Shown here: in pieces, positions 7,094-17,368 of the stretch
Layout of the letters: every line of letters begins with the position of its first letter
Numbering within the stretch: the first letter of the stretch is position 1
From: Methylomagnum ishizawai
Lineage (GTDB): Bacteria; Pseudomonadota; Gammaproteobacteria; Methylococcales; Methylococcaceae
NCBI RefSeq assembly: GCF_019670005.1
Contig: NZ_AP019783.1
Span: 1,074,501 to 1,138,500 of the forward strand
Reading direction: 5' to 3'
DNA length: 64,000 bases
Program-made: the position numbers and the translations under genes
Notes under the pieces: model-generated
Seen by the model: only the letters and a program-made list of their open reading frames with translations
Told to the model about the DNA's origin: nothing
Databases searched by the model: none

Positions 7094-8164
7094 ATGGATT
7101 TCCCCACTTTACCCCCGCACGCTTTTGAAACCGTCCCGGCCGGCGAAGCCGCCCAGATCGCCGAGATCGCGGACCTGACCCGCAAGCTTTTGCAGCAGCG
7201 CTATCCCGGCAGCATGGCCCGGCGCGGCGTGCATCCCAAGGACCACGGCTGCGTCGAGGCCACCCTGACCGTCAACGCCGATATTCCGTCGGCCTATCGG
7301 CAGGGCATCTTCGCCGCGCCGGGGCGGAGCTATAAAACCTGGGTGCGCTTTTCCAACGCCACGGCCTTGGTACAGGCCGATGTCGATGCCAAGGGCGCGG
7401 CCTCCAGCCGGGGCATCGCGCTCAAGGTGATGAATGTCGAGGGCGAGACCCTGCTCGACGCACCCGGCGGCAAGACCCAGGATTTCCTGATGATCAACCT
7501 GCCGATGTTTGCCTTCGCCGATGTGGCCGAGTATTTGGAACTGACCCGTTCCCAATTCGCCCACAACGATAATCTCGGCCCCTTCTTCACCCCGCCGTTC
7601 AGCGACGCCAAGAAGCGGACCCTGGGCATCGTCGGCAAGATCGCCGCCACGCCGATGGGCAATCCGGTGGAAAGCCAGTATTTCTCGGCCTCGCCGTTCC
7701 TGCTCGGCGAAAACCTGGCGGTGAAGTATTCGGTGAAACCCAGGAATCCGGGCAATACCCCGGTGCCCGCCAATCCCGGCCCCAGCTATCTGCGCGAGGC
7801 TTTGAAAAAGACCCTGGACCCCAAGGCCGGCCAGGCGGTGGTGTTCGATTTCCTGGTGCAGCGCCGGACCACCAACGCCCTCGCCATCGAGGACGCCACC
7901 GCCGTCTGGCCGGAAGACATCGCCCCGTTCGAGGCCGTCGCCACCCTGGTCATCCAACCGCAGGATTTCGACAACCCCCTGCGGGCCACCGAGTGCGAGC
8001 ATCTGGTGTTCACGCCCTGGCATAGCCTTAGGGAACACCGGCCCCTGGGCGGGATCAACCGTTTGCGCCTCGCGGCCTATATCGCCTCTTCCAAGTACCG
8101 CCTGCAATCGCGGGAGCCCACCGCCTTCCCGAAAGACCCCTACGCGCCGCCGACCGCCGGATAA
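7094..8164 (+). CDS. catalase-family haem protein
   Basis: A 356-aa protein with the small-catalase fold. An N-terminal RGVHPKDHGCVEATLTV carries the distal histidine region. Then come KTWVRFSNA, a conserved RGIALKVMNVEG, a QDFLMINLP motif, and near the C-terminus LGGINRLRLAAYIASSKYR, where the tyrosine would be the proximal haem ligand. It lacks the size of true monofunctional catalases (about 480 aa or more) and belongs with catalase-related peroxidases or lipid-hydroperoxide-processing haem proteins. No signal peptide is visible, so it is probably cytoplasmic, unlike the cytochrome encoded just upstream. A clear AGGAGGA ribosome site precedes ATG 7094. Its substrate is unknown. Confidence 0.82.
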   Translation: MDFPTLPPHAFETVPAGEAAQIAEIADLTRKLLQQRYPGSMARRGVHPKDHGCVEATLTVNADIPSAYRQGIFAAPGRSYKTWVRFSNATALVQADVDAKGAASSRGIALKVMNVEGETLLDAPGGKTQDFLMINLPMFAFADVAEYLELTRSQFAHNDNLGPFFTPPFSDAKKRTLGIVGKIAATPMGNPVESQYFSASPFLLGENLAVKYSVKPRNPGNTPVPANPGPSYLREALKKTLDPKAGQAVVFDFLVQRRTTNALAIEDATAVWPEDIAPFEAVATLVIQPQDFDNPLRATECEHLVFTPWHSLREHRPLGGINRLRLAAYIASSKYRLQSREPTAFPKDPYAPPTAG

Positions 8165-8167
8165 GCG

Positions 8168-8193
8168 CCCCGCCCGATCCGAACCGGGCGGGG
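8168..8193. terminator. terminator-like hairpin after the catalase gene
   Basis: CCCCGCCCG (8168-8176) pairs with CGGGCGGGG (8185-8193) across an 8-base loop. There is no T-tract, so termination is uncertain. Confidence 0.35.
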
Positions 8194-8243
8194 GACGGTC
8201 CCGCCGCCCCGCCCGGTTTCCCGCCATTCCCATTGCCTCCGTG

Positions 8244-8272
8244 TTGAAAACTCGCCCCCGCTTCCCTATCCT
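8244..8272 (+). promoter_or_regulatory. possible promoter of fhcA
   Basis: TTGAAA (8244-8249) and TATCCT (8267-8272) are separated by 17 bp, about 60 bp before the fhcA start. This is the only good sigma70-like pair in the 165-bp gap. Confidence 0.4.
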
Positions 8273-8329
8273 TCCCCGATCCACCGGACCCCAGGCGTCA
8301 CGGCGCAACAACATTGGAGACTTCCCCTC

Positions 8330-9991
8330 ATGCTGACCAAACTCACGGGTGGCACCGTCTACGACCCCGCACATAACATCGACGGCCAAGTCCGGGATAT
8401 TTACATCCGTGATGGCCGCATCGTCGCCGATGCCGGGGGCGTCCCGCCCGACCAGGAATACGATTGCCGGGGCAAGGTCGTCATGGCCGGGGCCATCGAT
8501 ATGCACACCCACATCGGCGGCGGCAAGGTCACCATCGCCCGCAACCTGCTGCCGGAAGACCACCGCCGCGACCCGGTGGCGCACGAGGGCTTGAAGCGGG
8601 CCGGTTGCGGCCATGCCGTGCCCTCGACCCTGACCACCGGCTACCGCTATGCCGAGATGGGCTATACCGCCGGTTTCGAGCCCGCCGTGCTGCCGATCAA
8701 CGCCCGCCAGGCCCATATGGAAATGGCCGATGTGCCGCTGATGGACGTGGGCGGCTATGTGATGCTGGGCAGCGACGATTTCTTTTTGCGCCTGTTGTCC
8801 TCCGGCGCGGAACAGGCGGTCATCAACGATTATGTGGCCTGGACCCTGCATTCCGCCCAGGCCATCGGCGTGAAAGTGGTGAATCCGGGCGGCATCAGCG
8901 CCTTCAAGTTCAACCAGCGCCAATTGGATTTGGACGAGGAACACCGCCATTACCGCGTCACCCCGCGCCGCATCCTGCAAAGCCTGTCCCGCGCCCTGAC
9001 CGACCTCGGCGTGCCGCATCCCTTGCATGTGCATGGCTGCAACCTGGGCGTTCCCGGCAACCTCGACACCACGTTGAACACCATCGCCGGGATCGAGGGC
9101 TTGCCCATGCACCTGACCCATATCCAGTTCCACAGCTATGGCATGGAAGGCGACCGCCGGTTCTCCTCCGGCGCGGCCCAGATCGCCGAAGCCCTGAATA
9201 AGAATCCCAATATCACCGTCGATGTGGGCCAAATCCTGTTCGGCCAGACCGTGACCGCCTCGGGCGATTCCATGCGCCAGTTCGCCAACTCGCACCACGC
9301 CTCTCCCAACAAATGGGTGTGCATGGACATCGAGTGCGACGCCGGTTGCGGCGTGGTGCCGTTCAAATACCGCGACAAGAATTTCGTCAACGCCCTGCAA
9401 TGGTGCATCGGCCTGGAAATCTTCCTGCTGGCGGAAGACCCCTGGCGGATTTTCCTCACCACCGACCATCCCAACGGGGCACCCTTCACCACCTACCCGC
9501 ATTTGATCCGGCTGTTGATGGACCGGAGTTTCCGCAACGACAGGCTGGCCCGCATCAACCCGGACGCGGCGGCGTACAGCACCTTGGGTTCCATCGACCG
9601 CGAATACAGCCTGTACGAAATCGCCATCATGACCCGCGCCGGGGCCGCCCGCATCTTGGGGCTACGCGACCGGGGCCATCTGGGCGCGGGGGCCGCCGCC
9701 GACATCACGGTCTATACCCAGCAGGACGACAAGGAAGCGATGTTCACCCGGCCCGATTATGTATTCAAGGATGGCGCCTTGGTGGTGAAGCACGGCGAGG
9801 TGGTCGATATCGTTTGGGGCAATGTGCATACGGTGAAGCCGGACTTCGACCGGGCGGCGATAGAAACCCGCCTCAAACCCTATTTCGAGCGTTATATGAC
9901 CATGAAGATGGATAACTTCATCATCCGCGATTGGGAAATCGAGCATGATGGGCGGAGCAAGATTTTGGTGCATCCTTGTAAGCCGATATAA
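8330..9991 (+). CDS. fhcA: formyltransferase/hydrolase complex subunit A (FhcA)
   Basis: A 553-aa amidohydrolase-fold protein related to subunit A of archaeal formylmethanofuran dehydrogenase. In methylotrophs the Fhc complex moves the formyl group from tetrahydromethanopterin to a methanofuran analogue and hydrolyses it to formate. The DMHTHIGGGK segment (D57, H59, H61) supplies the metal-binding histidines. LTHIQFHSYG, FANSHHASPNKWVCMDIECDAGCG and FLTTDHPNGAPFTTYPHLIRLL are further family signatures. Length is usual. The start has GGAG 10 bp upstream. Downstream it is separated from fhcD by two foreign-looking genes. fhcB, normally part of the same cluster, is not adjacent. Confidence 0.96.
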   Translation: MLTKLTGGTVYDPAHNIDGQVRDIYIRDGRIVADAGGVPPDQEYDCRGKVVMAGAIDMHTHIGGGKVTIARNLLPEDHRRDPVAHEGLKRAGCGHAVPSTLTTGYRYAEMGYTAGFEPAVLPINARQAHMEMADVPLMDVGGYVMLGSDDFFLRLLSSGAEQAVINDYVAWTLHSAQAIGVKVVNPGGISAFKFNQRQLDLDEEHRHYRVTPRRILQSLSRALTDLGVPHPLHVHGCNLGVPGNLDTTLNTIAGIEGLPMHLTHIQFHSYGMEGDRRFSSGAAQIAEALNKNPNITVDVGQILFGQTVTASGDSMRQFANSHHASPNKWVCMDIECDAGCGVVPFKYRDKNFVNALQWCIGLEIFLLAEDPWRIFLTTDHPNGAPFTTYPHLIRLLMDRSFRNDRLARINPDAAAYSTLGSIDREYSLYEIAIMTRAGAARILGLRDRGHLGAGAAADITVYTQQDDKEAMFTRPDYVFKDGALVVKHGEVVDIVWGNVHTVKPDFDRAAIETRLKPYFERYMTMKMDNFIIRDWEIEHDGRSKILVHPCKPI

Positions 9992-9992
9992 T
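9965..9992 (+). promoter_or_regulatory. possible promoter at the fhcA stop codon, for the inserted module
   Basis: TATAAT (9987-9992) overlaps the fhcA stop codon (9989-9991). TTGGTG at 9965-9970 lies 16 bp upstream. The first gene of the module starts 40 bp downstream. Confidence 0.3.
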
Positions 9993-10031
9993 ATTCTCTT
10001 CCTTTTAAATCGCCATCCCGTATTTAGTTTT

Positions 10032-10472
10032 ATGAAAAAGCCAGTAAGACGGACATGTCGCCCTATTCCCCGGATGCTGGCCATGCCGCTTGACGAACAA
10101 ACATTGAACCGGTTGAAACAGCTCGCGGAGGTTGTGCGGTATGGTGGCAATCCAGAGCATAAGCGCAATCCTGGCGATTTTGGCCTCAATCCGCCGAGCA
10201 ATCCAAGGCAAGCGAAAACCCTTTGTGATGAGGTTGAGGTCTTTAAAAGAACACAAGCGCTGACTTTGTTGAGAAAAGGTTTGCGCCGTGGTTTGGTAAG
10301 CGTTCAAGAGCGTAATGGCTGGCCACAGAACATCTGGGCCGTCGCAAAGGGTAGGGCGCTTCAAGCCATGCTGGAAAATGCCGAGCAAGGGGCTTATCAC
10401 GGCTACCCATTGCAGGAGGACGACCCACTCGCGGATGAGATAATAAAGCGATGGGAGGGTTCAAATGGCTGA
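10032..10472 (+). CDS. unknown protein, first gene of a two-gene module
   Basis: A 146-aa soluble protein I cannot assign to a named family. It opens with a basic stretch (KKPVRRTCRPIPRML), then MPLDEQTLNRLKQLAEVVRYGG, a proline/glycine loop KRNPGDFGLNPP, and a helical segment TLLRKGLRRGLVSVQ. It ends with GAYHGYPLQEDDP and an acidic tail. Cys residues are few and no metal or nuclease motif is evident. It overlaps the next gene by 8 bp, so the two are almost certainly co-translated. I believe the same pair (this protein plus an ImmA-like protein) occurs elsewhere in proteobacteria, but this is from memory. ATG 10032 has no clear ribosome site; ATG 10080 is an alternative. The DNA is visibly AT-richer than fhc. 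Confidence 0.75.
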   Translation: MKKPVRRTCRPIPRMLAMPLDEQTLNRLKQLAEVVRYGGNPEHKRNPGDFGLNPPSNPRQAKTLCDEVEVFKRTQALTLLRKGLRRGLVSVQERNGWPQNIWAVAKGRALQAMLENAEQGAYHGYPLQEDDPLADEIIKRWEGSNG

Positions 10473-11820
10473 TTTCTCCATTGATTGTCGCTGGGAGTCG
10501 GCCTTACATGAAATACCCGAAGTCCGGGAGACTTCGGCCATGCTCAAAATCGCGCTTGCCCACCAAGTGGTTACCCGTAATGAGGATGTTTGGTCGCGCA
10601 CAGTCCGTGACGAGGTTCGCCTTTCCGCTTATCCGTTAGCGCTATGGTTTGCGGCTTCGTGGTGGCGATTGCGTTGGGAACCCCTTCCCGTATCGATACC
10701 TAGCCATTCTTGGCGGATGGCCCACGAATTGGCGGCGGCTGGGCAAGGTTATGTATGGCCGCGGATGTTATTCGCATCGGATGGGGAAATCACACGAATC
10801 TGGGCTGTTCAATCAAAATCAGATTCGGTTGCGGCGGTTCGTTATTTAGTGAGCGCAGGTCAAAATCTAGCGAGTTCCGATTTTGAACAGATATTGGATG
10901 AGTTTATTAATGGCGTTCTGGCCCGGCTTGATGCGATGGGGATTCAAAAAACAACGCTTCATGAGTTGTGGCGTGAAGTTACCGAAGAGCGTCAAGATAA
11001 GGATGCATCCGCCTATCGTCGGCTGGAAGCCATGCTGGGTTTTGACCCGGATGAATGCCCGGAATATCTGCATGACCAACTTTCCGAATTGATTCCGCGG
11101 GTCGGTGCTAATGCGGTGGCCGAAATTGCGCCAGTATGCGCATCCAACCAGCCAGACAAAACACTGAATGAAATTATTGCGTTCGCCGATTCGGAAGGTT
11201 TGGAGGGGCGAATCGATATTCCCGTCCAAAATGTTGTTAGGGACGCCGTGCCGTGGAGGCGGGGCAGGAATCTTGCTCAAAAAGTACGGGCGTTGACATG
11301 CGATGAAGGAGAGGTGCTTGAAGACCGGAAACTATGCGGGTTATTGAGCCTTTCGGAGGATCAGGTATTCGATGCCCAGAGATGTTCAAATTTCCCTCTT
11401 GGGATGTCGGTTCGGCATGATGGTTCTATGCGTTCAAAAATTTTATTAAGCAAAAACCATTACTATAGTCGGCGTTTTGAATTGGCCCGCCACTTGGGAG
11501 ATCATCTTGTCGCGGATAGAGAAGATATTTGGTTGCCAGTAACGCATCTTAGAACTGCTCGACAGAAAATCCAGCGTGCATTTGCGGCAGAATTCCTATG
11601 TCCTATCCAGACATTGGAAGAACATTTGAATGGTGATTTTTCAAAAGATGCCATTGGCGAGGCTTCCGAGCATTTTCGAGTGAGTACATGGGTTGTGGAA
11701 CAGCAATTGGAAAATAATGGGACTTTGGCTGGTCATGAAGATGGTTTTGTGGATTTTCCCTACAAAGTAAAAAGCAGCTTTTCTTCATTAAATACCAGCT
11801 ATAACAAAGCTATTCAGTGA
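10465..11820 (+). CDS. ImmA/IrrE-like protein with degenerate zinc motif
   Basis: A 451-aa protein. Residues 1-200 form a conserved but unnamed domain (DEVRLSAYPLALWFAASWWRLRWEPL and WRMAHELAAAGQGYVWP, about 50-100). The C-terminal third resembles the ImmA/IrrE metallopeptidase region: a strand with KILLSKNHYYSRRFELARHLGDHLV (from residue 327), then a helix QRAFAAEFLCPIQTLEEHL and a winged-helix-like end. In active members the core reads HELGH; here the aligned residues are R-H-L-G-D, so two zinc ligands and the glutamate are missing. It may be a binding or regulatory protein rather than a protease. It overlaps the upstream gene by 8 bp. Base composition is AT-rich relative to neighbours. Confidence 0.75.
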   Translation: MADFSIDCRWESALHEIPEVRETSAMLKIALAHQVVTRNEDVWSRTVRDEVRLSAYPLALWFAASWWRLRWEPLPVSIPSHSWRMAHELAAAGQGYVWPRMLFASDGEITRIWAVQSKSDSVAAVRYLVSAGQNLASSDFEQILDEFINGVLARLDAMGIQKTTLHELWREVTEERQDKDASAYRRLEAMLGFDPDECPEYLHDQLSELIPRVGANAVAEIAPVCASNQPDKTLNEIIAFADSEGLEGRIDIPVQNVVRDAVPWRRGRNLAQKVRALTCDEGEVLEDRKLCGLLSLSEDQVFDAQRCSNFPLGMSVRHDGSMRSKILLSKNHYYSRRFELARHLGDHLVADREDIWLPVTHLRTARQKIQRAFAAEFLCPIQTLEEHLNGDFSKDAIGEASEHFRVSTWVVEQQLENNGTLAGHEDGFVDFPYKVKSSFSSLNTSYNKAIQ

Positions 11821-11887
11821 GCGGTTAAAACTGTGCCAACACTAGGTCAAGAGGAATAAGGCTAAATCGTAATGAGGTCTATTGGTC

Positions 11888-11893
11888 TATAAT
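11888..11893 (+). promoter_or_regulatory. possible -10 box before fhcD
   Basis: A perfect TATAAT lies about 95 bp upstream of the fhcD start, in the gap between the inserted module and fhcD. No good -35 is seen at the right distance. It could let fhcD-fhcC be transcribed independently of fhcA. Confidence 0.25.
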
Positions 11894-11987
11894 CGCATGG
11901 GGAAATGCCCGCCTCCCGCCTTTTTCCCGGAATTGCCCGCATCGAATCCGAATACCTACATTGATAACCCCAGCCGTGGAGCCATGA

Positions 11988-12884
11988 ATGATTATTAACG
12001 GCGTACAAATCGACGCCACTTTCGCCGAAGCCTTCCCCATGAGGGCCACGCGGGTCGTCATCACCGCCCAGAACGCCAAGTGGGCCAGGATCGCCGCCGA
12101 GGCCATGACCGGGTTCGCCACCTCGGTCATCGCCTGCGGCTGCGAAGCCGGGATCGAGCGCGAACTCTCCCCCGAGGAAACCCCGGACGGACGCCCCGGC
12201 GTCGCCGCCATGATCTTCGCCATGGGCGGCAAGGGGCTCGCCAAGCAATTGGAAACCCGCGCCGGACAGTGCGTGCTGACCGCGCCGACCTCGGCCCTGT
12301 TCGCCGGTATCCACGAGGGCGACCCGATTCCCTTGGGCAAGAACCTGCGCTTCTTCGGCGATGGCTTCCAAATCTCCAAGCGCATCGCCGGGAAACGTTA
12401 TTGGCGGGTGCCGGTGATGGACGGCGAATTCCTGTGCGAAGAAACCACCGGCATGGTGAAAGCCATCGGCGGCGGTAATTTCCTGATCCTGGCCGAATCC
12501 CAGCCGCAAGCGCTCGCCGCCTGCGAAGCCGCCATCGAGGCCATGCGGAAAGTGCCGAATGTCATCATGCCTTTCCCCGGCGGGGTGGTACGCTCCGGGT
12601 CCAAGGTCGGCTCCAAGTACAAGGCGCTGTCGGCCTCCACCAACGACGCCTTCTGTCCCACTTTGAAGGGCCAGACCCACACCGAACTCGGCCCCGAAAT
12701 CGAATCGGTGATGGAGATCGTGATCGATGGCTTGACCGAAGCCGATATCAACCGGGCCATGCGGGTCGGCATCCAGGCCGTGTGCGATCTGGGCGCGGCC
12801 CAGGGCATCCGCCGCGTCAGCGCGGGCAATTACGGCGGCAAGCTCGGTCCCTTCCTCTTCCAACTCCAGGAGATCATGGCATGA
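11988..12884 (+). CDS. fhcD: formylmethanofuran--tetrahydromethanopterin formyltransferase (FhcD)
   Basis: A 298-aa protein matching the Ftr/FhcD family along its length. It opens with INGVQIDATFAEAFPMRATRVVITA and contains CGCEAGIERELSPEETPDGRPG, GDGFQISK, VMDGEFLCEE and PFPGGVVRSGSKVGSKYK, all family signatures. It transfers the formyl group between tetrahydromethanopterin and the methanofuran analogue in the cytoplasmic formaldehyde-oxidation pathway. Its stop overlaps the start of fhcC (ATGA), a classic translational coupling. Codon use and GC return to the host pattern, in contrast to the preceding two genes. Confidence 0.97.
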   Translation: MIINGVQIDATFAEAFPMRATRVVITAQNAKWARIAAEAMTGFATSVIACGCEAGIERELSPEETPDGRPGVAAMIFAMGGKGLAKQLETRAGQCVLTAPTSALFAGIHEGDPIPLGKNLRFFGDGFQISKRIAGKRYWRVPVMDGEFLCEETTGMVKAIGGGNFLILAESQPQALAACEAAIEAMRKVPNVIMPFPGGVVRSGSKVGSKYKALSASTNDAFCPTLKGQTHTELGPEIESVMEIVIDGLTEADINRAMRVGIQAVCDLGAAQGIRRVSAGNYGGKLGPFLFQLQEIMA

Positions 12885-13696
12885 CGGCGCTCATCTTCAC
12901 GCTCAAGGCCGAACCGAAACAGCGCGTCGATGTCGCGCCCTTGACGCCCGACCGCCTGGCCGGGAAAACCCTGGACGAGATCGGCGCGATCCCGCTGCAA
13001 ACCGGCAACCGCCAATTGCGGACGGATGAGCTATTCGCCATCGAGCCGGGCGACGCGGACCTGATCGTGTTCCGGGGCGTGACCGGCAAGCTGGATTTCA
13101 TCGGCAAGGGCATGGCCCAGGGCGGAATCCGGGTCGAGGGCGACGCGGGCAGTTATCTCGGCATGGGGCTCAAGGGCGGGAAAATCACCGTCGATGGGAG
13201 CGTCGCCGCCTACGCCGCCTGCGAGATGCGGAATGGCGAAATCCTGGTCCGGGGCGATGCCGGGGATTTCCTGGGCGCGTGCCTGCCGGGCAACAAGAAG
13301 GGCATGGCCGGGGGCGTGGTCATCGTCAAGGGCAAGGCGGGCGACCGGGTCGGCGACCATATGCGGCGCGGCGCGATCCTCATCGAGGGCGATGCCGGCG
13401 GCTATCTCGGCTCGCGCATGACGGCGGGCACCATTATCGTGCGGGGCAAGGTCGGCGAGCATATCGGCTACGCCATGGGCCGGGGTACGTTGCTGTTGCT
13501 GCAAGCGCCGGAGGCTTTGCCCGCCACCTTCAACGACTGCGGTAGCCATACCTTGGGCTTTATCCCGTTGCTGTTGAAGGGTTTCGCCGGGCTGGATACG
13601 CCGTTTGCCGCGATGGGCGAACAGCTCAAGCGGGTACGGCGCTATGCCGGGGATATGTGCGGGCTGGGCAAGGGGGAAATCCTGGTCGCGCTGTGA
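12881..13696 (+). CDS. fhcC: formyltransferase/hydrolase complex subunit C (FhcC)
   Basis: A 271-aa protein starting at the ATGA overlap with fhcD. The middle of the protein is a series of glycine-rich beta-helix turns ([61 protein letters not shown]), as in subunit C of formylmethanofuran dehydrogenase and the GltB C-terminal domain. It is a structural subunit of the Fhc complex with FhcA, FhcB and FhcD. The C-terminus has a [14 protein letters not shown] motif. A strong terminator follows, so the cluster ends here and fhcB is not downstream either. Confidence 0.95.
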   Translation: MTALIFTLKAEPKQRVDVAPLTPDRLAGKTLDEIGAIPLQTGNRQLRTDELFAIEPGDADLIVFRGVTGKLDFIGKGMAQGGIRVEGDAGSYLGMGLKGGKITVDGSVAAYAACEMRNGEILVRGDAGDFLGACLPGNKKGMAGGVVIVKGKAGDRVGDHMRRGAILIEGDAGGYLGSRMTAGTIIVRGKVGEHIGYAMGRGTLLLLQAPEALPATFNDCGSHTLGFIPLLLKGFAGLDTPFAAMGEQLKRVRRYAGDMCGLGKGEILVAL

Positions 13697-13718
13697 CCGA
13701 TTCCAAGCCCGGAATCAC

Positions 13719-13751
13719 AAAAGGCATCGGGTCCGCGCCCGGTGCCTTTTT
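13719..13751 (+). terminator. Rho-independent terminator after fhcC
   Basis: AAAAGGCATCGGG (13719-13731) pairs with CCCGGTGCCTTTT (13738-13750) with one G-T pair and a 6-base loop. The run of T extends to 13751. Confidence 0.88.
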
Positions 13752-13884
13752 CGTTCTTGGCGGAATGGGGCCGTTCCCCCGGCGCTGCGCGGATGATCCG
13801 ACAAATCAATGCCTTGACCATCCCCCCGCCCCGCCGCTATCATTCCGCGTTTTACAGATTTCCCCTCCGTTGGAGCCACACCCC

Positions 13885-14196
13885 ATGTACGCGGTAATAC
13901 AAACAGGCGGCAAGCAATATCGGGTCAAGGAAGGCGACTTCCTCAAGGTCGAGACCCTGACCGCCGAAGCCGGCCAAGAATTCGAATTCGACAAAGTCCT
14001 GATGATCCAGACCGACGATGGCGTCAAGGTCGGTCGCCCCTACATCGAAGGCGGCAAGGTCACCGCCACCGTCAAAGCCCATGGCCGCCACGACAAGGTC
14101 ATGATCATCAAGTTCCGCCGCCGCAAGCACTACATGCGCCGCAACGGCCACCGCCAGAACTACACCGAAATCCAGATCACCGGTATTTCCGGCTAA
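13885..14196 (+). CDS. rplU: 50S ribosomal protein L21
   Basis: A 103-aa protein, the standard L21 length, with [14 protein letters not shown] at the N-terminus and [20 protein letters not shown] near the end, the 23S rRNA-contacting basic stretch. ATG 13885 is the only start giving the family N-terminus. It is followed by rpmA after 18 bp and then obgE, the gene order conserved in most proteobacteria. Confidence 0.99.
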   Translation: MYAVIQTGGKQYRVKEGDFLKVETLTAEAGQEFEFDKVLMIQTDDGVKVGRPYIEGGKVTATVKAHGRHDKVMIIKFRRRKHYMRRNGHRQNYTEIQITGISG

Positions 14197-14214
14197 TCCC
14201 AGGAGGCAACGACA

Positions 14215-16757
<2,543 letters not shown>

Positions 16758-16760
16758 TCG

Positions 16761-16802
16761 ATGGCCCGTGAGGCAGGGTCGGCGTGGCCTGCCTCGCGCC
16801 AT
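16761..16802. terminator. hairpin between convergent proB and rpsT
   Basis: GAGGCAGG (16770-16777) pairs with CCTGCCTC (16788-16795), and the outer ATGGC/GCCAT also pair (16761-16765 with 16798-16802). No T-tract on either strand. Its position suggests a shared two-way stop signal. Confidence 0.5.
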
Positions 16803-16810
16803 CCTGTGAC

Positions 16811-17092
16811 TTAGGCGGCGACCGCTTTGAAGGCCAGGGCCTTGACGCGGGCGTTGAGGCGGCTCTTGCTGCGGGCGGCCTTGTTCCTGTGGATCAAGCC
16901 CTTGTTCACGGAGGAATCGATGATCGGCACCGCGGCGCGGAAAGCGGCCTGGGCTTCTTCCAGGTTGCCGGCGTCCACGGCCAGGATCACCTTCTTGATG
17001 AAGGTGCGCAGGCGGCTACGCAGGGCGGCGTTGTGGGCACGATGCTTTTCGGATTGGATGGCGCGTTTTTTCGCGGAAGCAATATTAGCCAA
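16811..17092 (-). CDS. rpsT: 30S ribosomal protein S20
   Basis: A 93-aa basic helical protein. The N-terminus [20 protein letters not shown] is the S20 signature, and [27 protein letters not shown] near the end contacts 16S rRNA. The frame is open well upstream, but the family N-terminus fixes the start at a TTG (17090-17092), with GAGG about 9 bp before it. A non-ATG start is also used by E. coli rpsT (UUG), where it contributes to autoregulation. Confidence 0.97.
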   Translation of the reverse strand: MANIASAKKRAIQSEKHRAHNAALRSRLRTFIKKVILAVDAGNLEEAQAAFRAAVPIIDSSVNKGLIHRNKAARSKSRLNARVKALAFKAVAA

Positions 17093-17368
17093 GGCTGGAA
17101 CCTCTATTCCGGTGGGTTTGGGAAAATTGGGTATTCTCTCCGCAAAGGCCAGGTGCGTCAACCTTGTCGAAGCCGGACCGCCCAGGCCGTGAACACCTTG
17201 GGCCGGTCGGGATCGAAGTCGGAAAGGATTGGCATTCCCGCGCCGCGACGTACAATGGGCTGCGGGAGGGACTCCGCGCTTGGGGCTATGGGCTAGGGCG
17301 CGGGATGGCCCTGGTTTCCTGCCCATCGCGCCTTGGACCGGGATGGATGGGCAAGGCCCGTATTAAGC

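Noticed and set aside
7109-9502. 797-codon minus-strand frame across the catalase and fhcA genes
   Set aside because: It is antisense to two well-supported genes, and its product shows only His/Gly/Ala-rich shadow sequence.
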